A DNA stretch of 64,000 nucleotides, taken from Mycolicibacterium sediminis. Lineage in GTDB: Bacteria > Actinomycetota > Actinomycetes > Mycobacteriales > Mycobacteriaceae. A program made the translations under genes and the position numbers. This document shows positions 8,880-17,494 of this stretch, piece after piece (positions within the stretch are counted from its first letter, which is position 1; every line of letters starts with the position of its first letter). The stretch covers positions 992,001 to 1,056,000 of the forward strand of contig NZ_AP022588.1 in the NCBI RefSeq assembly GCF_010731735.1, given 5' to 3'. The notes below the pieces were generated by a model. It ran no database searches. It worked only from the letters and a program-made list of their open reading frames with translations, and was not told the origin of the DNA.

Positions 8880-10730
8880 TCACCCGCTCGTCGTCGCCTT
8901 CCCACGGCGGGCGGCGACGTGGGCGGCCATCCGGATCGGTGCGTCGGCGAGCGGGCGGCCGCGGTAGTCACCGCGGCGCTCGATGATCTCGAAGTAGACC
9001 TGCGACCCGATCACCGTGGTGTAGGCGTGCAGGTACTCCCCGTGCGCGTTCCGGTCGTACAGCACGTTCGCCTCGCGGAGCGACTCCACGAACTCGTCGG
9101 TGAGGTCCAGCCTGGCCCGAAGATCCACGTAGTAGTTGGCGGGGATGCGCAGGATCGGGGCGTCGGGGGGCAGTGCGTTCAGGGTGGCGATGACGTCGTC
9201 GGTGACGAACGCGACGTGCTGCGGGGTCTGCACGCCCGGCGTCCACTTCCCTCGCCGCAGCAGCGGACCGTCCAGCGCCACGCCGAATCCGGATGGATCC
9301 GCGCGGAGCAGATGGCTGCGCACCAACCCGTAGGGTCCGGGATACTCCGCCACCTCGTCGGTGCGCATGCCCAGCACCGAGCGGTAGAACAGGACGCTCT
9401 CGTCGTAGCGGTCGAAGGGCGCGGTGACCGAGACGTGGTCGATCCCGGTGATGCCCGCGCCGGTCTCGCCGTCGGCCCCCGGTACGGGGTCGAAGTCGCG
9501 TCGCCAGTCGAGGCCGCCGCTCGTGGTGGAGACGAAGAACACCGACACGCCGTCGGGTGCCGCGACCGCGGGCAGGTCGGCCTCACCCGGGCGCACCACG
9601 CGCGGCAGGGCCGAGACGTTGAGCCCCTCGGCGGACGCGGCGAAACCCGTCGGGTCCTCCGCGTCGAAGGCGATGGCGGCGATCGCCGAGGAATCGTCCT
9701 CGGGCGCGTCGGTGGTGACCGTGACCAGGATGGTGGCCGCGGACTGCGTCCAGGCGGTCACGCGCTTCGACCGGTGCGTCGCCGACGGCGTGAAACCCAG
9801 CGCGGACAGGGCACTCTCGGCGACGGCGAGGTTGGTCGGCGTGACGCTCAGTTCGACGAAGGCCGCGTCGAATCGCTGCCGCGGCAGCGCGTCGTCGAGG
9901 CCCGCCTCGAGCGCTCCCAGTGAGCGGACGGCGTCGATGGCGGTGCGCACCGGCGAGGACTGCCGGAAGACGTCGTTGAACACCTCCAGCGACAGCGGAC
10001 CGCGGTACCCGGCACGCAGTACCGACGCGGTGAAGTCGACGAGGTCGAACGCCCCCTCCCCCGGGAAGAGCCGGTAGTGCCTGCTCCACTGCAGCACGTC
10101 CATGTCCTTGTGCGGCGCGTCGGCGAGCTGGAGGAAGAAGATCTTGTCGCCCGGGACCTCGGCCAGTTCGTCGATGGTCGACGACCGCGACAGGATGTGA
10201 AAGCTGTCCAGGCACAGGCCGACCGCAGGATGGTCGGCCCGTCGGACCGCGTCCCAGGACTGCTGCCACAGGTCGACCTCGCGGCCCCACGCCAGCGCCT
10301 CGTACGCGATCCGGGTGCCTCGACGGCTCGCGAGGTCGCCCGCCTCGCGAAGTTGGGCGGCGAGCTGATCCACGTCCGCGACCGCGTCGGCCGATGCGTT
10401 GGAACAGACCAGGATCAGGTCGACGCCGAGTTCCGCCATGACGTCGAACTTGCGGTCGAGCCGGATCAGGTTGCGCGCGAACTGATCGGGGTCGGTGCTG
10501 TCGAGATCGCGGAACGGTTGGTAGAGGACGATTTCCAGCCCGAGATCCTGGCAGCGCCTGCGGATCTCCGCCGGACTCGACGTCGAGGCGACGAGGTCCG
10601 GCTCGAACAGTTCTATCCCGTCGAACCCCGCGTGCGCGGCGGCGACGAGCTTGTCGTCGAGCGTGCCGGACAGGCACACGGTGGCGATCGTCTTGACGTG
10701 CGGCTTCGGGACCGGGGCGGTCGGCGTCAT
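8880..10730 (-). CDS. quiC: 3-dehydroshikimate dehydratase fused to an HPPD-like domain (QuiC/QsuB type)
   Basis: A 616-residue two-domain enzyme. Residues 1 to about 290 form a sugar-isomerase-like TIM barrel with likely metal ligands Glu144, Asp175, Gln201 and Glu249; their spacing equals that I recall for Pseudomonas QuiC. About 300-616 resembles 4-hydroxyphenylpyruvate dioxygenase, keeping His (GIDHVSV), His (PQHVAF) and Glu (YFEIIE) metal positions. It dehydrates 3-dehydroshikimate to protocatechuate. ATG 10730 overlaps the pcaL stop by 4 bp, so it is the last gene of the shikimate/pca operon. The role of the second domain is unknown. Confidence 0.9.
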   Translation of the reverse strand: MTPTAPVPKPHVKTIATVCLSGTLDDKLVAAAHAGFDGIELFEPDLVASTSSPAEIRRRCQDLGLEIVLYQPFRDLDSTDPDQFARNLIRLDRKFDVMAELGVDLILVCSNASADAVADVDQLAAQLREAGDLASRRGTRIAYEALAWGREVDLWQQSWDAVRRADHPAVGLCLDSFHILSRSSTIDELAEVPGDKIFFLQLADAPHKDMDVLQWSRHYRLFPGEGAFDLVDFTASVLRAGYRGPLSLEVFNDVFRQSSPVRTAIDAVRSLGALEAGLDDALPRQRFDAAFVELSVTPTNLAVAESALSALGFTPSATHRSKRVTAWTQSAATILVTVTTDAPEDDSSAIAAIAFDAEDPTGFAASAEGLNVSALPRVVRPGEADLPAVAAPDGVSVFFVSTTSGGLDWRRDFDPVPGADGETGAGITGIDHVSVTAPFDRYDESVLFYRSVLGMRTDEVAEYPGPYGLVRSHLLRADPSGFGVALDGPLLRRGKWTPGVQTPQHVAFVTDDVIATLNALPPDAPILRIPANYYVDLRARLDLTDEFVESLREANVLYDRNAHGEYLHAYTTVIGSQVYFEIIERRGDYRGRPLADAPIRMAAHVAARRGKATTSG

Positions 10731-11908
10731 CCGGCACCGCCCCCGTTGTCGTAGTCGGACAGCACGTCGGCGGCGATGCGGAACGCGGAGTTGGCGTCCG
10801 GCACACCGCAGTAGATCGCGGTCTGCATGATCAGCTCCTTGATCTCGTCGTTGCTCAGCCCGTTGCGGCGCGCGGCGCGCACGTGCATCGCGAACTCCTC
10901 GTGGTGGCCGCGCGCGATCAGGGCGGTCAGCGTGATCATCGAGCGGCTGCGTCGGTCCAGCCCGGGTCGCGTCCAGATGCCACCCCAGGCGTACTCGGTG
11001 ATCATGCGCTGGAAGTCCGCCGTCAGGTCGGTGGTGGCGGACACCGCCCGGTCGACGTGCGCATCACCGAGCACCTCGCGTCGGACGGCCATGCCGTCGC
11101 GGTACACGTCGTCGAGGGTGTTCGAGGACGGCGTCGGGGGCAGCCCGACGTTCTCCGCGATGAGCGCGGCGACCCGGTCCGGCGCCTCGGCCGGTGCGAG
11201 GTGGCCAACGCCGTCGAGGACGACGAACTCGCCGTTCGGCACTCCGGTGGCGATGCGCTGCAACGACTCCGGCGGAGTCGGCACGTCGTCTCGGCCCGCG
11301 ATCGCGAGGACGGGTGCGGTGATCTCGCGCAGTCGCGGTGCGACGTCGAAGTCGGCCAGCGCCTCGCACGCTTGCGCGTAGGACTCCGGATCGGTGTGGC
11401 TCAACCCGTCGAGGAGCGCTGCCGCGACACCGGGGTGCCGCTCGACGAATCCCGGTGCGAACCAGCGCTGCGGCGACGAGGCGACCATGGGGGCGATGCC
11501 CTCGGCGCGCACGGTCGCGGCACGTTCGCGCCAGCCGTCCGGAGTGCCGATCGCCGCGCCGGTGCACATCAGCGTCGCGGTGCTCACCCGGTCCGGCGCG
11601 TCCAGGGCCACCTGGAGACCGACGGCGCCACCGATCGAATCGCCTGCGTAGTGGAAGGTCTCGGCGCCGATCCGGTCCGCGAGCGCGAGGACGGCGACGG
11701 CGAGGTCGGCGATGGTGAACGCCTCGGCGGGGGCGCTGCGACCGTGGCCGGGGAGGTCCCAGCCGACGATGCGGGCACGCGAGACGAGTGCGTCGGCGAC
11801 GTCGCCCCACAGCGTGGCCGCCGAGGTGCCCAGCGACGGGCCGAGCAGGATCACCGGACCGTCGGCGGGTCCGCCGAAGTCGACGGCGGCGAGTTCGGGA
11901 ACGGTCAC
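10727..11908 (-). CDS. pcaL: Fused 3-oxoadipate enol-lactonase / 4-carboxymuconolactone decarboxylase
   Basis: A 393-residue fusion. The N-terminal alpha/beta hydrolase (about 1-260) has the nucleophile motif GDSIGG with Ser91 and corresponds to PcaD. The C-terminal part (about 275-393) is a carboxymuconolactone decarboxylase (PcaC) with YRDGMAVRREVLGD and GHHEEFAMHVRAA. Together they decarboxylate 4-carboxymuconolactone and open the enol-lactone to beta-ketoadipate. The PcaL fusion is known in actinobacteria. GTG 11908 overlaps the pcaB stop by 4 bp (GTGA), which supports this start over the longer open frame. Confidence 0.93.
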   Translation of the reverse strand: MTVPELAAVDFGGPADGPVILLGPSLGTSAATLWGDVADALVSRARIVGWDLPGHGRSAPAEAFTIADLAVAVLALADRIGAETFHYAGDSIGGAVGLQVALDAPDRVSTATLMCTGAAIGTPDGWRERAATVRAEGIAPMVASSPQRWFAPGFVERHPGVAAALLDGLSHTDPESYAQACEALADFDVAPRLREITAPVLAIAGRDDVPTPPESLQRIATGVPNGEFVVLDGVGHLAPAEAPDRVAALIAENVGLPPTPSSNTLDDVYRDGMAVRREVLGDAHVDRAVSATTDLTADFQRMITEYAWGGIWTRPGLDRRSRSMITLTALIARGHHEEFAMHVRAARRNGLSNDEIKELIMQTAIYCGVPDANSAFRIAADVLSDYDNGGGAG

Positions 11909-13104
11909 GAGGACTCCTCGAGGAAGCGGCGGGCGCGGCTCAGCGTTGCCTCGACGAAGCGGTCGGCCGCCCCCGCGTAGTCGGAAAGTGGTGGACGACC
12001 GGTCAATTCGGCCATCGCCCGCTGCTCGGAGAGCAGGCCGTCTGCGGCGGCGAGGTTGGCCGCGACACGGGACTCGTCGATCCGCAGCCCGGTGACGAGT
12101 TCGGAGGTGTGCGCGGCGGCGACGACGGTGCGCCGCGCGAGCGTCCGCAGCGTGGCCCACTCCGCGTGCCACGCGCCGTCGGAGCGTTCGTCGACGCTGC
12201 CCGCCGACGCGGCGTGCAGGGTGGCACCGAGCGGGCCCGCGGTGAGCGCGGCGCGTCGGATCAGCACCGACCGCACCGGGTTGTTCTTGTGCGGCATGGT
12301 CGACGACCCGCCGCCGCTTCCCTCGGCCAGTTCACCGAGTTCGGGGCGACTGCCCGTCGCCACGTCGGCGGCGATGTGTCCCCACGCGTCGCAGCACGTC
12401 ACCAGCGCGTCCCCGATCCGGGTGATCGGTGAGCGCGTGGTGTGCCACGGCAGGGTGGGCGCCAGGACCAGTTCGTCGGCCAACGCGTCGCTCAGGGCGA
12501 GCGCGCCGTCGACCGACCCGGCCAGTTCGGTGGTGGCGGCCAGTGTTCCCACCGCGCCGCCGATCTGGACGGGCAGTGACGTCCGCAGTGCGGCCAGCGG
12601 TTCCGCGGCGTCCAGTACGCCGTCGAGCCAGCGGGCGACCTTCGCGCCCAGGGTGCTGGGTAGCGCCGCCTGGGTGAGCGTGCGAGCCAAAGCCTCGGTG
12701 CCGCGGTGGCGTTCGGCGAGATCGGCGAGCGCACGCACCTGGGCTGCGCATTCGACGCCGACCCTGATCAGCACGTCGCGCACGCAGACCACGATCGCCG
12801 TGTCGAGAACGTCCTGGCTCGTCAGACCGCGGTGCAGCCAGCGTGCCGTCGCAGGCTCCGACCGGTCCCGCAGGATCGCGACCAGTGCGCTGACGGGGTT
12901 GCCGTCGACGTCGGCGCGGCGCGCGATCGCCTCCGCATCGCCCTCCGACGTGGACAGCTCGGCCCGGGCGTCCGGCGGGGCGATGCCTGCGTCGACGAGG
13001 CAGCCCAGCCACGCCTGCTCCACCGCGACCATCGCGGCGAGGAAGGCCTCGTCGCTCATCAGGTCGCCGGCGAGGTGGTCGCCCGGCCAGAACAGGTCCG
13101 TCAC
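11905..13104 (-). CDS. pcaB: 3-carboxy-cis,cis-muconate cycloisomerase
   Basis: A 399-residue member of the fumarase/aspartase superfamily. It lactonises 3-carboxymuconate to 4-carboxymuconolactone, step two of protocatechuate breakdown. The superfamily signature is GGSSTMPHKNNP, and TSQDVLDTA is the typical second block. Start GTG 13104 overlaps the pcaG stop by 4 bp. Length matches the family. Neighbours on both sides are pca genes, so the call is secure despite superfamily breadth. Confidence 0.92.
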   Translation of the reverse strand: MTDLFWPGDHLAGDLMSDEAFLAAMVAVEQAWLGCLVDAGIAPPDARAELSTSEGDAEAIARRADVDGNPVSALVAILRDRSEPATARWLHRGLTSQDVLDTAIVVCVRDVLIRVGVECAAQVRALADLAERHRGTEALARTLTQAALPSTLGAKVARWLDGVLDAAEPLAALRTSLPVQIGGAVGTLAATTELAGSVDGALALSDALADELVLAPTLPWHTTRSPITRIGDALVTCCDAWGHIAADVATGSRPELGELAEGSGGGSSTMPHKNNPVRSVLIRRAALTAGPLGATLHAASAGSVDERSDGAWHAEWATLRTLARRTVVAAAHTSELVTGLRIDESRVAANLAAADGLLSEQRAMAELTGRPPLSDYAGAADRFVEATLSRARRFLEESS

Positions 13105-13661
13105 CGCTGGTGCCCGGGGTAGCGCAGGAAGACCGTCTCGCGGGGACCCTGCAGGCGGACGTCGAAGCGCAGCCCGCCGGCGTCGCGGGAGGCGATGAGC
13201 GTGTCCCGGCGGTCGGGCGGCAGCGACGCCAGCAGCGGGTCGTCCGCGAGGTGGTCGCCGGGCACGTAGGCGCGGGTGAACAGCCGGTTGAGCAGCCCTC
13301 GGGCGAAGACGGTGACCAGGATGAACGGCGCCGCTCCCGGCTGGGACGGGCCGGGGACGACGGTGGAGAAGGAGTACCGGCCGTCGTCGCCGGTGCTCGC
13401 CCGCCCCCAGCCGGTGAAGGTGAACCCGTCCCTGCGCAGCGACCCGGCGGACCGGGGCACCGCGCCGTCGGCGTCGGCCTGCCAGATCTCCAGCAGCGCG
13501 TCGGGCACGGGGCGGTCGGCGCCATCGGTGACGATGCCGGACACGTGGACGGCGTTCGGCGATCCCGGCGGCACGAGTTCGTGGCACCGGTCGAACGGCA
13601 GGGCGTAACCGAAGAAGGGTCCGACGGTCTGTCCCGGCGTGGCGGTCATCGGGGTGCTCAT
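13101..13661 (-). CDS. pcaG: Protocatechuate 3,4-dioxygenase, alpha subunit
   Basis: A 186-residue intradiol dioxygenase alpha chain. It pairs with PcaH and shapes the active site but carries no iron ligands of its own. Visible features are TVGPFFGYALPF at the start, LLEIWQADADG, and FTGWGRASTGDDGRYSF. ATG 13661 overlaps the pcaH stop by 4 bp (ATGA); a second ATG four codons later is possible. Overlap at both ends suggests translational coupling and balanced subunit supply. Confidence 0.92.
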   Translation of the reverse strand: MSTPMTATPGQTVGPFFGYALPFDRCHELVPPGSPNAVHVSGIVTDGADRPVPDALLEIWQADADGAVPRSAGSLRRDGFTFTGWGRASTGDDGRYSFSTVVPGPSQPGAAPFILVTVFARGLLNRLFTRAYVPGDHLADDPLLASLPPDRRDTLIASRDAGGLRFDVRLQGPRETVFLRYPGHQR

Positions 13662-14446
13662 CGGTCTTCCTCCACGGGCGTCCGCGAGGCACCGCTCAGC
13701 ACGATGTCCCAGCGGTATCCGGTGGCCCACTCGTGGGTGGTGACGTCGTGGTCGTAGGCGGCGACGAGGCGGTCGCGCGCCTCGGGGTCGGTGATGGCCT
13801 GGTAGATCGGGTCGAGCGGGAACAGCGGGTCGTTCGGGAAGTACATCTGGGTGATCATCCGCTGCGTGAATTCCGTTCCGAACAGCGAGAAGTGGATGTG
13901 TGCCGGCCGCCAGGCGTTGCGGTGGTTCTTCCACGGGTACGGTCCCGGCTTGATGGTGGTGAACCGGTAGGTGCCGTCGTCGTCGGTCAGGCAGCGGCCG
14001 ACGCCGGTGAAGTTCGGGTCGATCGCCGCGGGATGCTGGTCCCGCTTGTGGATGTAGCGCCCGCCCGCGTTGGCCTGCCAGATCTCGACGAGCTGACGCC
14101 GCACCGGCCTGCCGTCGCCGTCGACCACCCGGCCGGTCACCACCATCCGCTCGCCGATCGGCTCACCCCCGTGCTGGATGGTGAGGTCCGCCTCGAGCGG
14201 GTTGACGTCGCGCTCGGAGAAGCACGGCGTCCAGAGTTCGACGCCCTCCGGGTCGGCGTGGTGCAGGTCCTTGGTGGGGTGCCGCAGCAGGCTGCTGCGG
14301 TAGGGCCCGTAGTCGAGCCGGGGCTGCGTCTCCTCGGCCCCGGCGCGCTCGTAGTCGGCCGCGATCGTCGCGATCTCCGCGCTGATCGCCTGCTGGTCGG
14401 CGACCGCGCTGTCGGAGTCGGTGGCCACCGTCGTCGTGTTCTGCAC
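13658..14446 (-). CDS. pcaH: Protocatechuate 3,4-dioxygenase, beta subunit
   Basis: A 262-residue iron-binding subunit of the ring-cleaving enzyme that converts protocatechuate plus O2 to 3-carboxy-cis,cis-muconate. Fe(III) ligands are recognisable as Tyr131 (GGRYIH), Tyr170 (PGPYPW), His183 and His185 (RPAHIHF). The N-terminal extension (1 to about 45) is somewhat longer than needed. Start GTG 14446 has AGGAAGG a few bases upstream. It lies 9 bp after the MHS transporter gene. Confidence 0.93.
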   Translation of the reverse strand: MQNTTTVATDSDSAVADQQAISAEIATIAADYERAGAEETQPRLDYGPYRSSLLRHPTKDLHHADPEGVELWTPCFSERDVNPLEADLTIQHGGEPIGERMVVTGRVVDGDGRPVRRQLVEIWQANAGGRYIHKRDQHPAAIDPNFTGVGRCLTDDDGTYRFTTIKPGPYPWKNHRNAWRPAHIHFSLFGTEFTQRMITQMYFPNDPLFPLDPIYQAITDPEARDRLVAAYDHDVTTHEWATGYRWDIVLSGASRTPVEEDR

Positions 14447-14455
14447 GGTCCCTTC

Positions 14456-15814
14456 CTAGTGGTCGACGAGCTTGCGCGCCGCGGCGGGCTCCGTGCCACC
14501 CAACTCCGCGGTCGTGACGTCCTTGGTCTCCCGCGCCGTCAGCGCGGCGGCGGTGGCGATCAGGCAGACGACGGCGGTGAAGATGCTGATGACCACCCAG
14601 CCACCCTCCTCCACGCCGCCCAGCGCGGTGACGATGGCCGGGGCGAAACCGGCGACCAGGAAGCCCAGCTGGGTGCCGATCGCCAAGCCGGAGAACCGAA
14701 CACGCGTGGAGAACATCTCACCGTAGAACGACGGCCACACGGCGTTGGCGGCGGCGTAGCCGAACGAGAACGTCGCGATCGCCAGGGCGAACATCAGCAG
14801 GTCGTTGCCGCCGCTCATCGACAGCAGGTAGAAGGGCATCAGGATCGCCGACGACAGTGCGCCGTAGATGAACACCGGCTTGCGTCCGATCTTGTCGGCG
14901 AGCTTGCCGAACAGCGGCTGGGTGCCCAGCGCCACGATGTTCGCGACGACGACCAGCCACAGGGTCTCGTCGGCGTTGAGGCCCATCTTCTTGCCGTAGG
15001 CGATGGCCAGGTTGGCGAACACCGTCGACACGGCGGCGATCATCGCGCAGAAGATCACCCGCAGGACGTCGCGCCAGTGATTGCGCATCAGCGGCGCCAG
15101 CGGCATCTTGGCGATCGTGCCGCTGGCCTTGGCGTCCTCGAACTCGGGCGTCTCGTGCAGTCGGCGCCGGATGAAGTAGGCGACCACGACCACGAATGCG
15201 CTCAGCCAGAACGGAACTCGCCAGCCCCAGGAGTACAGGTCCTCGTCGGGGAGGGCGACGACGGGAATGACGACGAGCGAGGCGAGGATCAGACCGCCCT
15301 GGGTTCCGGTCAGCGTCCAGGACGTGAAGAACGCGCGCTGGTGGTCGGGCGAGTGCTCGAGGGTCAGCGAACTGGCGCCGGCCTGCTCCCCCGCGGCCGA
15401 GAAGCCCTGCAGCAGCCTGCACGTCACCAGCAGGATGGGCGCGAGCACCCCGACCGCACCGTACGTCGGGAGGCAGCCGATGGCGAAGGTCGATGCGCCC
15501 ATGAGGACGAGCGTGAACATCAGGACGTTGCGGCGCCCGATCCGGTCGCCGAAGTGGCCGATCACGAACGCACCGATCGGCCGGGCCAGGTAGGCGACGC
15601 CCAGGGTCGCGAAGGACTGCGCCAGGGCCACGGTCTCGTTGCCCTCGGGGAAGAAGATCTTCGGGAACACCAGAGCCGCAACGAAACCGAACACGAAGAA
15701 GTCGTAATACTCGACGGCGCTGCCCATGAAGCTGGCCAGGGCGGCCTTCTTCGGCGTCCGTTCCGGTGCGGCGGCGGGGACGCCGTCGGGTGGGGTGCTG
15801 TCGGTGATGCTCAT
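14456..15814 (-). CDS. MFS transporter, metabolite:H+ symporter family; probable shikimate importer
   Basis: A 452-residue, twelve-segment major facilitator. The first segment ASFMGSAVEYYDFF and loop GHFGDRIGRRN are typical of the MHS branch (ShiA, PcaT, KgtP). The family imports small carboxylates by proton symport. Its place between a shikimate dehydrogenase and pcaHGBL/quiC suggests shikimate, with quinate or protocatechuate as alternatives. It starts 37 bp after the dehydrogenase gene and ends 9 bp before pcaH, so it belongs to the operon. Substrate is inferred from context. Confidence 0.85.
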   Translation of the reverse strand: MSITDSTPPDGVPAAAPERTPKKAALASFMGSAVEYYDFFVFGFVAALVFPKIFFPEGNETVALAQSFATLGVAYLARPIGAFVIGHFGDRIGRRNVLMFTLVLMGASTFAIGCLPTYGAVGVLAPILLVTCRLLQGFSAAGEQAGASSLTLEHSPDHQRAFFTSWTLTGTQGGLILASLVVIPVVALPDEDLYSWGWRVPFWLSAFVVVVAYFIRRRLHETPEFEDAKASGTIAKMPLAPLMRNHWRDVLRVIFCAMIAAVSTVFANLAIAYGKKMGLNADETLWLVVVANIVALGTQPLFGKLADKIGRKPVFIYGALSSAILMPFYLLSMSGGNDLLMFALAIATFSFGYAAANAVWPSFYGEMFSTRVRFSGLAIGTQLGFLVAGFAPAIVTALGGVEEGGWVVISIFTAVVCLIATAAALTARETKDVTTAELGGTEPAAARKLVDH

Positions 15815-15851
15815 CGGTTCCTCCTACGTTCCTCGGTGAACTTGGCGGTGA

Positions 15852-16709
15852 CTACTGGGCGAGCGTGCGGAAGTGGCGTGACATCCGGTCGGCATCCGGG
15901 GCGATGCCGGTGATCAGTTCGAAGGCGATGGCCGCCTGGTGGACGGCCATGTGTCCGCCGTCGAGGGTCCGGCACCCGGCGCGACGGGCAGCGGTCAGCA
16001 GCGCCGTGTCGAGCGGCCGGTAGACGATGTCGGCCACCCACAGTTCGGGGTGCAGCAGGCCGGCGTCGAACGGCATGCCCGGGTGGTCGGCCATGCCGGT
16101 GGGGGTGCAGTGCACGACACCGTCGCTGTGCGGCAACAGGATCGAGAGCTTGTCGAATGCCGATGCGTCGACGCGGGCGTCGCGGTGCCGCGCGCCGAGG
16201 TCGCCGGCGAGCGCCGTGGCCCGCTCGACGTCGAGGTCGACGACGGTGAGGTGCTCGGCGCCGAGGTCCAGGAGTGCATGCCCGACCGCGGCACCCGCAC
16301 CGCCGGCGCCCAGCAGGACGACGTTCGACGTCGCGGCACCGGGCAGGCCCTCGGCGAACCCCGTGCCGAAGCCGGGCGCGTCGGTGTTGTGGCCGATGGT
16401 GCCGTGCGCCTGGAACACCACCGTGTTCACCGCACCGAGCGCTCTGGCCCCGTCGTCGAGGTCGTCGAGGTGCGGGATCACCGACTGCTTGCAGGGGTGG
16501 GTGACGTTGAGTGCGTCGAAGCCGAGGGCGCGCGCCCACGTGAGGACGTCCCCGATCTGATCGGCGGCGAGGCCCGCGGAGGTGAGATCGATCGTGCGGT
16601 AGACGTAGTCGAGGCCGTGGGCCCGACCCTCGGCCATGTGCATGGCCGGGGTCAGCGACGGGCCGACGCCCTGTCCGACCAGGCCGACCAGATACGGGCT
16701 GCGAGCCAC
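15852..16709 (-). CDS. Quinate/shikimate dehydrogenase (AroE family, catabolic type)
   Basis: A 285-residue AroE-family enzyme. The substrate-binding motif near the N-terminus is SLTPAMH, with Thr where biosynthetic AroE has Ser, a feature I associate with catabolic quinate/shikimate dehydrogenases. NVTHPCKQ carries the catalytic Lys, NTDAPGF the paired Asp, and GAGGAGAA the nucleotide loop. It would oxidise shikimate to 3-dehydroshikimate for the dehydratase at the operon end. GTG 16709 was chosen; the longer frame runs through the operator at 16732-16751. No 3-dehydroquinate dehydratase is seen nearby. Confidence 0.87.
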   Translation of the reverse strand: MARSPYLVGLVGQGVGPSLTPAMHMAEGRAHGLDYVYRTIDLTSAGLAADQIGDVLTWARALGFDALNVTHPCKQSVIPHLDDLDDGARALGAVNTVVFQAHGTIGHNTDAPGFGTGFAEGLPGAATSNVVLLGAGGAGAAVGHALLDLGAEHLTVVDLDVERATALAGDLGARHRDARVDASAFDKLSILLPHSDGVVHCTPTGMADHPGMPFDAGLLHPELWVADIVYRPLDTALLTAARRAGCRTLDGGHMAVHQAAIAFELITGIAPDADRMSRHFRTLAQ

Positions 16710-16731
16710 TGCGTCACCGTCCCAACTAATG

Positions 16732-16751
16732 TACGAACTAGTACGTTCGTA
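16732..16751. promoter_or_regulatory. Inverted-repeat operator upstream of the shikimate/pca operon
   Basis: Perfect 7-bp arms TACGAAC (16732-16738) and GTTCGTA (16745-16751) around a 6-bp centre, 22 bp before the dehydrogenase start and 58 bp after the TetR stop. On the minus strand TACATT (16733-16728) could be a -10 element touching the operator. It is the likely binding site of the adjacent TetR protein. Binding and ligand are inferred. Confidence 0.6.
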
Positions 16752-16809
16752 AAAGTAGAGCACTGTGGCCCACGTCTCGTCAAGGACATCGTGTGAGGCG
16801 GATCGCTCG

Positions 16810-17451
16810 TCAGTGCGTGGTGAGCCAGCCGACGACGACGTCGCCGATCATGCGACGCAGGTGGGCGCGCCGAGTGGTCTCGGTGAAGTCCACGTCGAAC
16901 AGGAACCCGAAGGTGTAGCGGTTCGCCACCTGGAACACGCAGTACGAGCTGATGAGGAGGTGCACGTCGAGCGCGTCGACGTCGGCCCGGAACACCCCCT
17001 GCTCGTGTCCGCGGGCCAGGATCTCGTCCAGCAGCGAGGTCGCGGGCTGGCCGAGTGTGCGCAGGGAGTCGATCCGACCGATGTACTCGCCACGGTGGAT
17101 GTTCTCGATCGCCACGAGACGGATGAATGCCTGGTGGTCGAGATGGTGGTCGAAGGTCAGTTCGGCGAGGTTGCGGATGGCCACCACCGGGTCGACGTGG
17201 TCGACCTGCAGGCGCTGCTCGGCCTCGCGGATGCCGCGGTAGGCGCTCTCCAGCACGGCCATGTAGAGGCCTTCCTTGCCACCGAAGTAGTAGTAGATCA
17301 TCCGCTTGGTGGTGCGGGTGCGCTCGGCGATCTCGTCGACCCGGGCTCCCGAGTAACCCGACTCCGCGAACACCTCGGTGGCGACGGCGAGGAGGTCGGC
17401 GCGGGTGCGCTCGGCGTCTCGTTGGAGTTCGGGGCGGGGCTCGCCGGTCAC
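16810..17451 (-). CDS. TetR/AcrR-family regulator, probable regulator of the shikimate/pca operon
   Basis: A 213-residue TetR protein. The N-terminal HTH is at about 20-67 (VDEIAERTRTTKRMIYYYF); the C-terminal ligand domain is larger than average. Start GTG 17451. It sits directly upstream, same strand, of the dehydrogenase, with a palindrome between. Known pca regulators are usually IclR or LysR types and C. glutamicum qsu uses a LysR regulator, so a TetR here would be a different solution. The effector may be shikimate, dehydroshikimate or protocatechuate; this is inference. Confidence 0.82.
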   Translation of the reverse strand: MTGEPRPELQRDAERTRADLLAVATEVFAESGYSGARVDEIAERTRTTKRMIYYYFGGKEGLYMAVLESAYRGIREAEQRLQVDHVDPVVAIRNLAELTFDHHLDHQAFIRLVAIENIHRGEYIGRIDSLRTLGQPATSLLDEILARGHEQGVFRADVDALDVHLLISSYCVFQVANRYTFGFLFDVDFTETTRRAHLRRMIGDVVVGWLTTH

Positions 17452-17494
17452 GTCGCGAGCTTACTGTCCGACTCCGGTTCGACCGGCGACGCGA

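Noticed and set aside
13733..15913. 726-codon plus-strand frame opposite pcaH and the MHS transporter
   Set aside because: Composition is that of a shadow frame; both opposing genes have clear family motifs and catalytic residues.
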